Of a stretch of 64,000 nucleotides of DNA, positions 34,629 through 44,533 are shown in pieces. The stretch is taken from positions 1,488,001-1,552,000 of the forward strand of contig NZ_CP042914.1 in NCBI RefSeq assembly GCF_008065135.1. Reading direction: 5' to 3'. Within the stretch, counting starts at the first letter, position 1, and the number at the start of each line of letters is the position of its first letter. Below the pieces are notes generated by a model, which made no database searches, was not told where the DNA came from, and saw only the letters and a program-made list of their open reading frames with translations. Source of the stretch: Roseimaritima ulvae (GTDB taxonomy: Bacteria > Planctomycetota > Planctomycetia > Pirellulales > Pirellulaceae). Both the position numbers and the translations under genes were made by a program.

Positions 34629-36542
34629 TCACCAATCTCGTGTTTCTGCCGTGCCGTCCAGCCAACCTTGCAACTTGGACAGTTCGTATGTCTCGGAGAT
34701 GAACGTCGCGCCACCGTCGCGAAAGCCGATGTTTAATCCGCCCAGATGAAGGCTGCCCAGTCCGGCGTTGTTGCGATTAATCCCTTCGAAGGCGATCGAC
34801 TGTGGTAGTTCCGACATCGGATCCATCCAGCAAACCGCTTGCTCTCGCTCAACCACCAGCGCCAGATGCGCGCCAAAATCGTCAAGTGCCTTTCCTTCGC
34901 TCCGGTGAAACGCCGTGTCTTCACCAACAACAACCGAGTAGGTGGTTTGACCGGGCGGAAGTTCCGCACTGGGGCACTGATACCTGGAGACGACCACGTC
35001 ATGGAATTGCCTGTTGTGCTCGCTGTCCCATGATTCGTCGAGCCGCAGCTTGCTCCATAATTTCTGCTCGCCGAGATACGGTAGCAGCAGCACCCGCCAG
35101 CTATGTAATGGCTTGCCGGCTGCGTCGACGCTATACGCCGGTGGAAGCGTGCCATACTCTCGCTCATAGAGCAGCATGGCTAGTGAAATGCGTTGGAGAT
35201 TTTTCATGCATTCGAGACGGTGCTCCGCCTCGGCACTTGCCTGGAATCCCGGTACGTATTGTGTCCCAAACATGTCAGCGAATCGCCGCGAACGCTCGCC
35301 GATAATGGGCGTGCTGAGCGATTTGATATCCGGCAACTGTAAAGCCTGTCCTGTCGCCAAGACATCAAAATGCTCATTCACCCGCTGCGTGACGATATTC
35401 CAGTCGATGGGAGATTTGACGACGGCAATGTTGGACTGAAATCCACGGTGTTCCCAGTTCGAAAATAGCTCTGCGAGCGACTCGTCGCCGTGAGCCAGCG
35501 ACTGAAGGTAATCGAGCGCCACATAGCGTTCCGCCAACAGCATTTGTGCCGTCGTGGGGCGAGGCGGAAGTGCGTCCAGCTCATCAATCAGACGCTGGAT
35601 TTGCTCTGTCGACGGCTGTGCATCCTGGCTGGCAGCAATAGCCACCGAGCCCGCGACGCCCTCGAGCGCGATTCCGACCAGACAGGACACCATCGTCCCC
35701 TGGGATGCCGTATGGCGTCCGAGACGAGCGCAGGAAATCACGTCGTCGATCGCTCCGTCGATCTCGCCGGTTCCGATCCGATAATAGGCTCTCGCCTGGA
35801 GCATCCGAGCAAACGAACGCGCGGTATGGATTTCATCAAAAGAGTGTGAATTGTGAAGCGTGGCGTTGTCGGAGTCCCGAAGCACTGGGAAACGGAATGC
35901 CGGATACCGCACCGCTTCGGCCAACAGGTCGAGCACGGGACCGTTCTGTTCCAGCCACGGTTCCATCATCGGAAACTCGTCGAGCGTCCATGGTTGGCTC
36001 AGTTGATCGTACAGTTCCCACGCCTGTTCCTCATCAAGGCCTTCCGCAGAAGCGTACTGGTCTAAGAACTCGTACGGTTCGATATAGCTCATCGTGGGCG
36101 CAACCTCTGGGTCGAGTCCAAGCTTCTGGTAGTATTGTGCGGCAGGGGCACGATCCTGGCCGTCGTTGTCCGCAATATCGCCCAACGCGGCAACCATCAA
36201 CCGGTAGCCATTGTCCTCAGGCTTCATACCGGACTCGTAAAACTCGTCCTCAAACGCTGCGAAGTAGTCGACTCGCGTGCCTTCCTCGGTAAGCGGTTCG
36301 GTAATGTAGGTCGTCGCCTTGGAAATCTTCAGCTGTGGCTGGCGTATCAAGTTCGTGTAGACGAATACCGCAAGCAATAGCAGCAACATTCCGAAGCAGG
36401 TTGCTGACAGAGCCAGACATCCGAACGGTTTTCTAGGGGGGGACGCCATGGCTTCTTTGGGGTCTTTAGTCGCGTCACCTCGATCGCTCGCCGCTGATTG
36501 GTCATCCTGCAAAGGTTCAGCACCGGGTTTATCTTGGTTCAT
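34629..36542 (-). CDS. DUF1559 protein with long extracytoplasmic insert, copy 2
   Basis: A 637-aa protein with the same plan as 30990-32870: cytoplasmic tail with RKPFGCLALSA, TM helix (about 47-66), a long helical region, the DUF1559 core and C-terminal HLGGLNIGFRDGG. Stretches such as MKNLQRISLAMLLYEREYGT and LPYLGEQKLWSKLRLDESWD differ from copy 1 at only one or two residues, while the middle is more diverged. It has no sigma factor of its own upstream and is divergent from the GH36-like gene. Duplication of one ancestral gene is the evident origin. Confidence 0.85.
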   Translation of the reverse strand: MNQDKPGAEPLQDDQSAASDRGDATKDPKEAMASPPRKPFGCLALSATCFGMLLLLLAVFVYTNLIRQPQLKISKATTYITEPLTEEGTRVDYFAAFEDEFYESGMKPEDNGYRLMVAALGDIADNDGQDRAPAAQYYQKLGLDPEVAPTMSYIEPYEFLDQYASAEGLDEEQAWELYDQLSQPWTLDEFPMMEPWLEQNGPVLDLLAEAVRYPAFRFPVLRDSDNATLHNSHSFDEIHTARSFARMLQARAYYRIGTGEIDGAIDDVISCARLGRHTASQGTMVSCLVGIALEGVAGSVAIAASQDAQPSTEQIQRLIDELDALPPRPTTAQMLLAERYVALDYLQSLAHGDESLAELFSNWEHRGFQSNIAVVKSPIDWNIVTQRVNEHFDVLATGQALQLPDIKSLSTPIIGERSRRFADMFGTQYVPGFQASAEAEHRLECMKNLQRISLAMLLYEREYGTLPPAYSVDAAGKPLHSWRVLLLPYLGEQKLWSKLRLDESWDSEHNRQFHDVVVSRYQCPSAELPPGQTTYSVVVGEDTAFHRSEGKALDDFGAHLALVVEREQAVCWMDPMSELPQSIAFEGINRNNAGLGSLHLGGLNIGFRDGGATFISETYELSKLQGWLDGTAETRDW

Positions 36543-36644
36543 GAAGGATCGCTATGGCGGGTCGTTCTGGTGGTTGAACTATTGGGAGAGTATTTTAGTG
36601 AGTCGCTGGGCATCCACCAATTAATAATAACGACAGCTGAATTC

Positions 36645-39047
36645 ATGATAAACAAAATTGACCGATGGCACGCTGCTTCCTGGCTCGCACGGTGCGGATC
36701 AGCGTGGCGGACCGTGTTTCTTGCTGCCGCCGTATTCCTGCCTACCTTGCGTTTGGCAGCGCAAGTGGAATCCAGCCCGGTTCTGCACGATGCGTCTGCA
36801 ACGCTCGAGAATGCCTTCCTGAAACGCAGCCTCTCGACGGCGGGCGGGGTCCACACCACCTCGATCACCAACAAGCTCGACGGGAAGACACTCACGCCAA
36901 AAGCTGCCCAAGCGTTTGTTGTTCATCTCAGCGACGGCACGCAACTCACCGCAGCGGACTTTCGCGTCACGGATTTGCGTCTAAGTCAAAACGACGAAGC
37001 GGATAGCGTCCGCATCCAGTTGGTCTGCTCGAAGCTTCCGCTGAAGGCCGAACTGAACTATACGCTCGAAGCCGATGAATTCTTTCTACGGAAACAGCTT
37101 GCGCTAACCCCCGAACAGCCGCTGAACATCGAACGCGTGGACCTCGAGTCGATGCGGTTGGACGAAGCGTATCAGCCCTACACGATTTCCCAGATCACTG
37201 CACAGGGCCCGGCGCAGTGGCGGCCCGGTCTCGGCCAGCCGCTCTATACCAAAAACACCGGCACTTTCTGGGGTGTCGAATTTCCCGCCGCCGAAAATAC
37301 GGTCCAGGATGGGACGCTCACCTGCTCGTATTCGGTCGCGCAAAAGATTCCCGCGGGGACGACCTTCACCACACATACCTCCGTGATGGGCGTCTCAGAC
37401 TCACCCGAATTTACCAAAGACGCCCTCTTCGAATACATCGATCGGACGCGCATCCGGCCGTTGCGTTTGCAGACGCAATACAACTCGTGGTTCGATTACG
37501 GCAGTGGCGTGGACGCGACGAAGTTTGTCAACAGTGTTGCGTTGGTACACGAGAAACTTCACACCCAGCGAGCCGTGCCGCCGCTGCGTGCTTATGTGAT
37601 CGACGACGGATGGCAGAACACGGCTGCTGATTGGTCGAAGCAGGTCTGGCAGGTGAACGGAAAATTCGACGCCGATTTTTCTTTTAGCCGAAAGGCCACC
37701 CGTGCCGCCGATTCCTCTCTCGGCCTGTGGCTCAGCCCCGGCTGTTTATTCGGTGGTCAGCGTGCCATTCCCAAAATGCGAGCCGCTGGATTTAAATCGC
37801 TCGATCCCTGGATGTCGCTCACCGACCCCGGCTACATGGACAAACTGGAAGAACGTATGACGGGTCTGGCACGCGAAGGCGTCAGCTACTTCAAGTTGGA
37901 CGGTATCTTCGGCCATCTGAACACCCGCAATTTTGATGTCCCCGGCTTCAAGGGCTCCGAGGCTGCACTCAACGATCCCCGATACGACTCACAGAAGATC
38001 CAGTACCTCGCGGCCGGAAGCGAACGCCTGATCCAGTTATTCGCAGCGATGCACGATGCCAACCCGGATGTCTACATCGTGATCTCCAACGGAGCGTGGC
38101 TGTCGCCGTGGTGGCTGCAGCACATCGATTCGGTCTGGATGATCAACGCCGGGGACGCTGCCGGCGGTTCGACGCGCACGCAAGAACTCGTCTACCGCGA
38201 TGGCGTTTACCACGACTTGGCCGTCACGGAAAACACGCAGTATCCGCTGCACTCGCTGTTCAATCACGAACCCAAGAAGACCAGCAGCAAAGAGACCAAG
38301 GACACGTTCCGCCAGTATCTGTACATGAACATGTCACGCGGTACTGGATTTGTGGAACTGTACGTCAAACCATCCGTGTTGCAGGACTACGACTGGGATG
38401 TCTTGGCCGAAGGACTGCACTGGGCGCATGCAGTCTTTCCAACTTTCAAGCGGGCGCGGATGCACGGGGGAAACCCCAAAGCGGGTGAACCGTATGGCTA
38501 CACAGGCTGGCTGCCGGAGCAGGGATATCTGTCGATCCACAATCCGTCGGACAAACCGCAAACCTACACCCTTACGCTCGACCGCGCCTTCGGGCTTCAT
38601 CCAGACGCGGAGGACACCACGTATTATGTTTCGTCGCCCGTCGCTCGCTGGCGTGAAGGGCTGAACAAGCAATACCGTTTTGGCGATTCGCTCCGCGTCA
38701 CGCTCAAGCCCCACGAGATCCGTGTCTTGAACTTCGATGTCACGCCGCGTGACTGGTCGACTTTGGTTGCTCTGCAGACCCGCACCGCCGACGACTTCAC
38801 GCCTCCCCGGCCAGTTCCCATCGCGGACCACGCCATCCTTGGCACGTGGCAATACGGCCCGCACACCCGTGAGTTCAGAGCGGATGGTAAGTGCACGTTG
38901 CGCTCTAATGGCGTCGAGCAATGGACCAAGCCATTTGTCGCGGACTCCCCGACGCATGTGACCATCGAAGGCCGATACGGTCACCAGATTCGGAAGGATG
39001 GCAGCCTGCGGATTGAAGGCAAGTACACCGCAACCAAGGTGCGCTGA
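36645..39047 (+). CDS. Secreted GH36/melibiase-like alpha-galactosidase-type glycosidase
   Basis: About 800 aa from ATG 36645, which gives a signal peptide (WRTVFLAAAVFLPTLRLAAQ); a longer frame to 36498 lacks one. An N-terminal beta-sandwich (about 40-270) leads into a TIM barrel with YVIDDGWQN and the presumed catalytic nucleophile Asp419 in YFKLDGIFGH. GFKSLDPWMSLTDPGYMD and VIVISNGAWLSPWWLQ-like blocks follow. The last ~70 residues form a separate small beta domain (AILGTWQYGPHTREFRADGK). The family hydrolyses alpha-galactosides or related sugars; the exact specificity is open. It is followed 192 bases later by a cytochrome-c dehydrogenase. Confidence 0.8.
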   Translation: MINKIDRWHAASWLARCGSAWRTVFLAAAVFLPTLRLAAQVESSPVLHDASATLENAFLKRSLSTAGGVHTTSITNKLDGKTLTPKAAQAFVVHLSDGTQLTAADFRVTDLRLSQNDEADSVRIQLVCSKLPLKAELNYTLEADEFFLRKQLALTPEQPLNIERVDLESMRLDEAYQPYTISQITAQGPAQWRPGLGQPLYTKNTGTFWGVEFPAAENTVQDGTLTCSYSVAQKIPAGTTFTTHTSVMGVSDSPEFTKDALFEYIDRTRIRPLRLQTQYNSWFDYGSGVDATKFVNSVALVHEKLHTQRAVPPLRAYVIDDGWQNTAADWSKQVWQVNGKFDADFSFSRKATRAADSSLGLWLSPGCLFGGQRAIPKMRAAGFKSLDPWMSLTDPGYMDKLEERMTGLAREGVSYFKLDGIFGHLNTRNFDVPGFKGSEAALNDPRYDSQKIQYLAAGSERLIQLFAAMHDANPDVYIVISNGAWLSPWWLQHIDSVWMINAGDAAGGSTRTQELVYRDGVYHDLAVTENTQYPLHSLFNHEPKKTSSKETKDTFRQYLYMNMSRGTGFVELYVKPSVLQDYDWDVLAEGLHWAHAVFPTFKRARMHGGNPKAGEPYGYTGWLPEQGYLSIHNPSDKPQTYTLTLDRAFGLHPDAEDTTYYVSSPVARWREGLNKQYRFGDSLRVTLKPHEIRVLNFDVTPRDWSTLVALQTRTADDFTPPRPVPIADHAILGTWQYGPHTREFRADGKCTLRSNGVEQWTKPFVADSPTHVTIEGRYGHQIRKDGSLRIEGKYTATKVR

Positions 39048-39239
39048 GCGGCGTATCGTCGCGGAATGGGATGCAGGTTTCAGCAGAGGCGGTCGTTCTG
39101 GGGACTTCCTGCCCCAAGGGGCGGTTCGACCCCAGCAAAACGAGTTTAGGGCGTATATGCTGTATGTCCGCATGTGATCCGCAGTCTCGCTTGCTGATCG
39201 AGCCCTTCCCGTTCCAGATCCCACCTAATTGCATCCACG

Positions 39240-42200
39240 ATGAATTACCGCCTCTACAGTGGCATGGTTTGCCTGGCCCTGTCGTTTTCTCTCCAGCTGT
39301 GCGCAGAAGACTTCCCGAAACCGTTTAACACCGAATCGGCGGATGCCAAACTGACGACGCCGCAAGAGGCCCTGCAGGGGATCACCGTCCCCAAGGGGTT
39401 TCAGGTAACCCTGTTTGCGGCCGAACCTGATATCAATCAACCCATCGCCCTGGCGACCGACGATCGCGGTCGGTTGTGGGTCGCAGAAAACTACACCTAC
39501 TCCGACGCCGCCACTAACTATGACGATCGCATGCGTGACCGCATTGTGATTTTGGAAGACGTCGACGGCGACGGCAGCTTCGATAAACGCAAAGTTTTCT
39601 GGGATCAGGGGAGGCGTCTGACCAGCGTCGAAATCGGTCATGGTGGCGTCTGGGTTCTGGACGCGCCGAACCTGCTTTTTATTCCCGATGCGGACCAGGA
39701 CGACGTCCCCGATGCCGAGCCGGTTGTCATGCTGGACGGTTGGGACGACGACGCCGCACGACATACGATCGTCAATGGGCTGCGTTGGGGACCGGACGGC
39801 TGGTTGTACGGCCGCAATGGCATTATGGCCATCTCCAACGTCGGCGTCCCCGGGGCCACGCCCGATCAACGGGTGCCCATGGACTGTGGAATCTGGCGGT
39901 TCCACCCCAGCCGTCATCAATTCGAAGTGGTTTGCGTGGGCACGACCAATCCCTGGGGTATGGACTGGGACCAACACGGGCAGATGTTCTTTATCAATAC
40001 CGTCATCGGACATCTGTGGCATGTCGTTCCGGGCGCTCGCTTTCGCCGCATGTATGGGGAACACCTTCAACCGCACACCTACGGGATCATCGAACAGACG
40101 GCGGATCACTTTCATTGGGATACCAACGAACTGTGGCATGACATCCGCAAAGACGGCGTTACGGTCATGACTCAAACCACCGACCAAGCGGGCGGTGGAC
40201 ACGCGCACTGCGGAATGACCATCCTGCAGGGCAAACCCTTTCCGCAATCCCTGCAAGGCTCCGTGCTGGCTCTGAACCTTCACGGCCGCCGGATTAATCG
40301 TGATACCCTCCATCGTCATGGGGCGACATACACGGCGCGGCATGCTCCGGACTTTATGAAAGTTGCGGACCCTTGGTTTCGGGGCGTCGAAATCATCACG
40401 GGCAAGGCCGGCGAATTATTCATCGCGGACTGGTCCGACGTGGGAGAATGCCACGAAAACGACGGCATTCATCGCACCTCCGGCCGGATCTATCGCCTAG
40501 CCCCCAAAGGAAACCCCGCGGATGCACACCCGGCAGTCGGCCCGGCGAACCAACTCAGCAACCAACAACTGGCCGAATACGTGGCCTCCCCCTGGGAATG
40601 GCTGTCGCGGAAGTGCCTGCTGGAACTAAGTGAACGTGCTGCGAATTCAGCGATTGCACCGGAGATTCACCAGTACCTGCTGGCAAAGTTTCACTCGGAC
40701 GAACCGGAAACGCAGCGTCTGCGGCGATTATGGGCGCTGCACCTTACCGGCGGTGCGACCGACGAATTTCTTGCCAGTTGCCTGCAGGACCCCAGCGAAC
40801 ACGTTCGCTGCTGGGCGATCCAATTGCTCAGCGAAGACGGTTCCCTTTCGCCAACCGTGCTGGCCAAGTTTCAGCATCTCGCGCAGAGCGACGATTCCGG
40901 CTTGGTGCTGACCTGGTTGGCCTCCGCATTGCAACGTCTGCGATACGAAGACCGCTGGCCGCTGGCCTTGGCGCTGGGGCGTCACGGAGCATACGCCGAC
41001 GACCGCGTATTGCCGTTGATGGTCTGGTACGGCGTCGAGCCCGCCATCCTGGCGAGCCCGGATCAAGCCATCGAAATGATTGCCACCTGTCAGCTGCCCA
41101 TCGTTCGCGAATACATCAGCCGACGGATGACGCTGGAAATTGAACGGCAGCCGGAAATCGTCACTCAGTTGTTGGACCGTTTGTCCAATCCAGCCGTCGA
41201 TTCGGCGGTGGTTGTGGACGTTCTGAGCGGCATGACCGAGGCGCTGCGAGGTTGGCGGAAGGCAACCCCGGTGGCAGGCTGGGATCGGTTTGCGGCCGCC
41301 AATGCCAACAGTGACAACGAGGAAGTGCGCAGATCGATTCGCGAGCTGTCGCTGGTCTTTGGCGACGGACGCGCCCTGGATGAACTGCGTGCGATCGCAG
41401 CCGACGGTAAGGCCAAGTTGTCGGAACGCCGTGCTGCGATCCGCGCCTTGGTGATGGCCCGCGACGCCGACGTCGTCCAGCTACTACAGAAACTATTGGG
41501 GGATCGCGACCTGTCAAAGGATGCGATCACCGGATTGGCATCATTCGGCCACGAAGAAACGCCCAAGCTGTTGGTGGCGAAATTCGGTCGGTTTAACCTG
41601 CCGGCTCAACAAGCGGCGATCAGTACGCTGGTATCGCGTCCGCAGTTTGCCAGTTTTCTGCTGGACGCGGTCGCCGCCGGAAAGATCGAACGCTCCCTCG
41701 TCTCGGCGTTCCAGCTCCGCCAGATGCAAAGCTCCGGAGACGCGGTGCTTCGCCAGCGCGTCTCCGAGATGTGGCCGGAACTGGTTTCGCAGTCGCAGGA
41801 GACAGCGGCTCAGATCGCCGAGCTACGGGAAAAGTTGACGTCCGAAAGGCTGGCCGCCGCCGACGCGTCTGCCGGTCGGGCGCTGTTCAATCAAGCTTGC
41901 ATGAACTGCCATACCTTGTTTGGAGAAGGAGCCAAAATCGCTCCCGATTTAACGGGGGCCCAGCGAAACAACCTGAACTACCTGCTGGAAAACATCGTCG
42001 ATCCCAGTGCCACGGTCTCGGAGAATTTTAAGCTATCGGTAGTGCTGTTAGACGATGGCCGCGTACTTAACGGCGTCGTCGTGGCCCGCACAGAAAAAAC
42101 GCTGACCCTCCAAACCGCCACCGATCAGGTTGTGGTCCAGCGTGAAGAAATTGAGCATCAGCAGGAGTCGCCGCTGTCGATGATGCCCGACAAGCTGCTC

Positions 42201-42284
42201 GACGTTCTCAGCGACCAGCAGGTTCGAGATTTGATCGCCTACCTGATGTCCCCCACCCAGGTACCCTTGCCCAAGGGTAAGTAA
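39240..42284 (+). CDS. PVC-type propeller / HEAT-repeat / cytochrome-c 'membrane-bound dehydrogenase'
   Basis: A 1014-aa exported protein. The signal peptide is MNYRLYSGMVCLALSFSLQL. A propeller (about 40-420) begins ITVPKGFQVTLFAAEPDINQ and has WVAENYTYSD. HEAT-like repeats run to about 860 and a haem c site CMNCH at about 887-891 sits in AGRALFNQACMNCHTLFGEG. The C-terminus (VDPSATVSENFKLSVVLLDD) is the family's usual end. It lacks the extra C-terminal beta domain of the gene at 27251. Probably periplasmic sugar oxidation; no direct evidence. Confidence 0.9.
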   Translation: MNYRLYSGMVCLALSFSLQLCAEDFPKPFNTESADAKLTTPQEALQGITVPKGFQVTLFAAEPDINQPIALATDDRGRLWVAENYTYSDAATNYDDRMRDRIVILEDVDGDGSFDKRKVFWDQGRRLTSVEIGHGGVWVLDAPNLLFIPDADQDDVPDAEPVVMLDGWDDDAARHTIVNGLRWGPDGWLYGRNGIMAISNVGVPGATPDQRVPMDCGIWRFHPSRHQFEVVCVGTTNPWGMDWDQHGQMFFINTVIGHLWHVVPGARFRRMYGEHLQPHTYGIIEQTADHFHWDTNELWHDIRKDGVTVMTQTTDQAGGGHAHCGMTILQGKPFPQSLQGSVLALNLHGRRINRDTLHRHGATYTARHAPDFMKVADPWFRGVEIITGKAGELFIADWSDVGECHENDGIHRTSGRIYRLAPKGNPADAHPAVGPANQLSNQQLAEYVASPWEWLSRKCLLELSERAANSAIAPEIHQYLLAKFHSDEPETQRLRRLWALHLTGGATDEFLASCLQDPSEHVRCWAIQLLSEDGSLSPTVLAKFQHLAQSDDSGLVLTWLASALQRLRYEDRWPLALALGRHGAYADDRVLPLMVWYGVEPAILASPDQAIEMIATCQLPIVREYISRRMTLEIERQPEIVTQLLDRLSNPAVDSAVVVDVLSGMTEALRGWRKATPVAGWDRFAAANANSDNEEVRRSIRELSLVFGDGRALDELRAIAADGKAKLSERRAAIRALVMARDADVVQLLQKLLGDRDLSKDAITGLASFGHEETPKLLVAKFGRFNLPAQQAAISTLVSRPQFASFLLDAVAAGKIERSLVSAFQLRQMQSSGDAVLRQRVSEMWPELVSQSQETAAQIAELREKLTSERLAAADASAGRALFNQACMNCHTLFGEGAKIAPDLTGAQRNNLNYLLENIVDPSATVSENFKLSVVLLDDGRVLNGVVVARTEKTLTLQTATDQVVVQREEIEHQQESPLSMMPDKLLDVLSDQQVRDLIAYLMSPTQVPLPKGK

Positions 42285-42316
42285 GCCCACGGACTATGGT
42301 CTCTGGCTCGATGGTC

Positions 42317-43195
42317 TCATCTTGAATTGCCTGCGGCGATACTGCGTAAGTATTCGCCGTATTCGTTGCGCATAGCGTCGGCTAACGCCAGCAATTGGGA
42401 ACGATCGATGAACTCCATCGCGTGGGCAATTTCTTCGGGGCACGCGATCTTTAGTCCCTGCCGCTTTTCAATCGCGGCCACGAAATTACAGGCGTCCAAG
42501 AGAGAATCCCGCGTGCCGGTATCCAGCCAAGCAAAACCGCGTGAGAAGATCTCGACGCTCAGAGCCCCATTTTGCAGGTAATGCTTATTGACGTCTGTGA
42601 TCTCCAGTTCGCCCCGTGGCGAGGGTTTTAAGGCCGCGGCGATCTCGACAACTCGGTTGTCGTAGAAGTAAAGCCCGGGAACCGCGTACCGAGATTTTGG
42701 ATTGGCGGGTTTTTCTTCCAACGAAAGGACTTTGCCAGTCTCATCAAACTCGACGATGCCGTAGCGTTGGGGATCCGTTACCCGGTAACCAAAGATGGTT
42801 GCCCCTTTGTTTTTCTGGCCAGCCGCAGCAAGTATCTTGCGAAAGCCCTGTCCGTAGAAAATGTTATCACCCAAGACCAGGGTGACCGCATCGCTGCCGA
42901 TAAAGTCACGACCAATGATAAAGGCTTGAGCCAAACCATCCGGGGTGGGTTGTTCAGCGTACGACAGCGACAGTCCCCACTGAGAGCCATCGCCCAACAA
43001 CCGCTGAAAGCCAGGCAGGTCAGCCGGTGTGGAGATGACCAAGATCTCACGGATCCCCGACAGCATCAGCGTCGACAGCGGATAATAGATCATCGGCTTG
43101 TCATAGATAGGCAGCAACTGCTTACTGACCGCCAACGTAATCGGATGCAACCGACTACCGGTCCCACCAGCCAGAATGATGCCTTTGCGAGCCAT
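42317..43195 (-). CDS. rmlA: Glucose-1-phosphate thymidylyltransferase
   Basis: A 292-aa enzyme forming dTDP-glucose from dTTP and glucose 1-phosphate. The start at 43195 opens directly on the nucleotide-binding signature [16 protein letters not shown] and [17 protein letters not shown]; the longer frame from 43273 adds unrelated residues. Also present are [27 protein letters not shown] and [20 protein letters not shown]. Length matches RmlA. It is the last gene of the minus-strand cluster with rfbB and an rmlD-like gene, 233 bases after rfbB. Confidence 0.94.
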   Translation of the reverse strand: MARKGIILAGGTGSRLHPITLAVSKQLLPIYDKPMIYYPLSTLMLSGIREILVISTPADLPGFQRLLGDGSQWGLSLSYAEQPTPDGLAQAFIIGRDFIGSDAVTLVLGDNIFYGQGFRKILAAAGQKNKGATIFGYRVTDPQRYGIVEFDETGKVLSLEEKPANPKSRYAVPGLYFYDNRVVEIAAALKPSPRGELEITDVNKHYLQNGALSVEIFSRGFAWLDTGTRDSLLDACNFVAAIEKRQGLKIACPEEIAHAMEFIDRSQLLALADAMRNEYGEYLRSIAAGNSR

Positions 43196-43428
43196 ATTAA
43201 AAATCTTTCCGTGTTGAAAACACACATATAAACGACCTGGTAGGTTGCCCGTCGCCATGGCTGCCGGTCCCAACCGAGGATCGAGGACTGAAAGCTAACT
43301 CGCGGTAGGCTTGGTCGCAACGCCCTAGATCGCAACTGAGCGAGCCAAGCAGCAAAATTAGCAGGCGGCCACGGCGAAGCTCTTTTTCGATATGGCTACA
43401 CCGAAGCAGGCAAGCGGTTTCCAATTCG

Positions 43429-44484
43429 TCACGCCTCAATAGTCCCCAGTCGCTCACGCTGGTACTTGCCGCTGGTGATTCGCTCTACCCAAGCTTGATT
43501 GTCCAGATACCACTGGACTGTTTCGCGGATAGCTTCCTCGAACACGCGATGGGGCTTCCAGCCCAATTCTCGTTCGATCTTGCTGGCATCAATCGCGTAG
43601 CGTCGGTCGTGCCCCGGACGATCCTGGACGTAGGTGATCAGGTCTTCGCAGCGATGGTCCAGGTCGGGCAACAATTTTTGCACGGTTCCACAAATGACTC
43701 GCACGATATCCAGATTGGTGCGTTCGCAGTTCCCGCCCACGTTGTAGGTCTCGCCAACCTGCCCGCGTTCTAACACCGTATCGATGGCCACGCAGTGATC
43801 CTCCACGTACAGCCAGTCGCGAACGTTCAATCCATCTCCATAGATTGGCAGCGGCTTACCCTCGATCGCGTTTAGGGTCATTAAGGGAATCAGCTTTTCG
43901 GGAAACTGATAGGGCCCATAGTTGTTCGAGCAGTTAGTGATCAGCGTGGGCAGGCCGAAGGTGTGATGCCAAGCTCGCACCATATGATCCGACGCGGCTT
44001 TGGAAGCCGAATACGGGGAGTTGGGCGCGTACGGAGTCGTTTCGGTGAACAGGCCGGTCTCACCAAGCGATCCATACACTTCATCTGTCGAAACATGCAG
44101 GAAACGAAAGGCATGGCGACGCTCACTGGTCAAAGTTTTCCAATATTTCAGAGCCGCATCCAACAGGCACGACGTACCGACGACGTTGGTTTGCACAAAA
44201 GATGCCGGACCGTCGATCGAACGATCGACGTGGGACTCGGCGGCAAAGTGCACAATTTGATCGGGCTGGTACTGCGTGAGCGTGCGGGCGACCGTGGCGG
44301 AATCACAGATATTGCCGTGCACAAACACATGCCTTTTTCCGTCGGCCAGGGGGATCGAGTCAAGGTTGCCGGCGTAGGTGAGCGCATCGTAATTGATCAC
44401 CCGCGTGCCTTCGTTTGCCAACAAACGGCGAACATAGCAACCGCCGATAAAGCCCGCGCCGCCGGTCACCAGAATAGTTTTCAT
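43429..44484 (-). CDS. rfbB: dTDP-glucose 4,6-dehydratase
   Basis: A 351-aa extended SDR converting dTDP-glucose to dTDP-4-keto-6-deoxyglucose. The NAD-binding loop GGAGFIG is at 8-14, with [16 protein letters not shown], the STDEVYGSL block and the catalytic [10 protein letters not shown]. Full family length. The start codon at 44482-44484 directly abuts a 7-base tandem repeat, and no Shine-Dalgarno sequence lies between. Confidence 0.95.
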   Translation of the reverse strand: MKTILVTGGAGFIGGCYVRRLLANEGTRVINYDALTYAGNLDSIPLADGKRHVFVHGNICDSATVARTLTQYQPDQIVHFAAESHVDRSIDGPASFVQTNVVGTSCLLDAALKYWKTLTSERRHAFRFLHVSTDEVYGSLGETGLFTETTPYAPNSPYSASKAASDHMVRAWHHTFGLPTLITNCSNNYGPYQFPEKLIPLMTLNAIEGKPLPIYGDGLNVRDWLYVEDHCVAIDTVLERGQVGETYNVGGNCERTNLDIVRVICGTVQKLLPDLDHRCEDLITYVQDRPGHDRRYAIDASKIERELGWKPHRVFEEAIRETVQWYLDNQAWVERITSGKYQRERLGTIEA

Positions 44485-44523
44485 GTTGGTTGTTGGTTGT
44501 TGGTTGTTGGTTGTTGGTTGTTG
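44485..44523. repeat. Heptanucleotide tandem repeat (GTTGGTT) at the rfbB start codon
   Basis: Five perfect copies of GTTGGTT plus four bases (5.6 units) fill the gap between the rmlD-like stop (44534) and the rfbB ATG. On the mRNA strand it reads AACCAAC repeated, an unstructured A/C-only leader that ends exactly at the start codon. Confidence 0.9.
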
Positions 44524-44533
44524 AACTCAAGTC

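Noticed and set aside
39225-40343. 372-codon antisense frame at the start of the second dehydrogenase
   Set aside because: It is shadow coding of a gene with signal peptide and propeller motifs.
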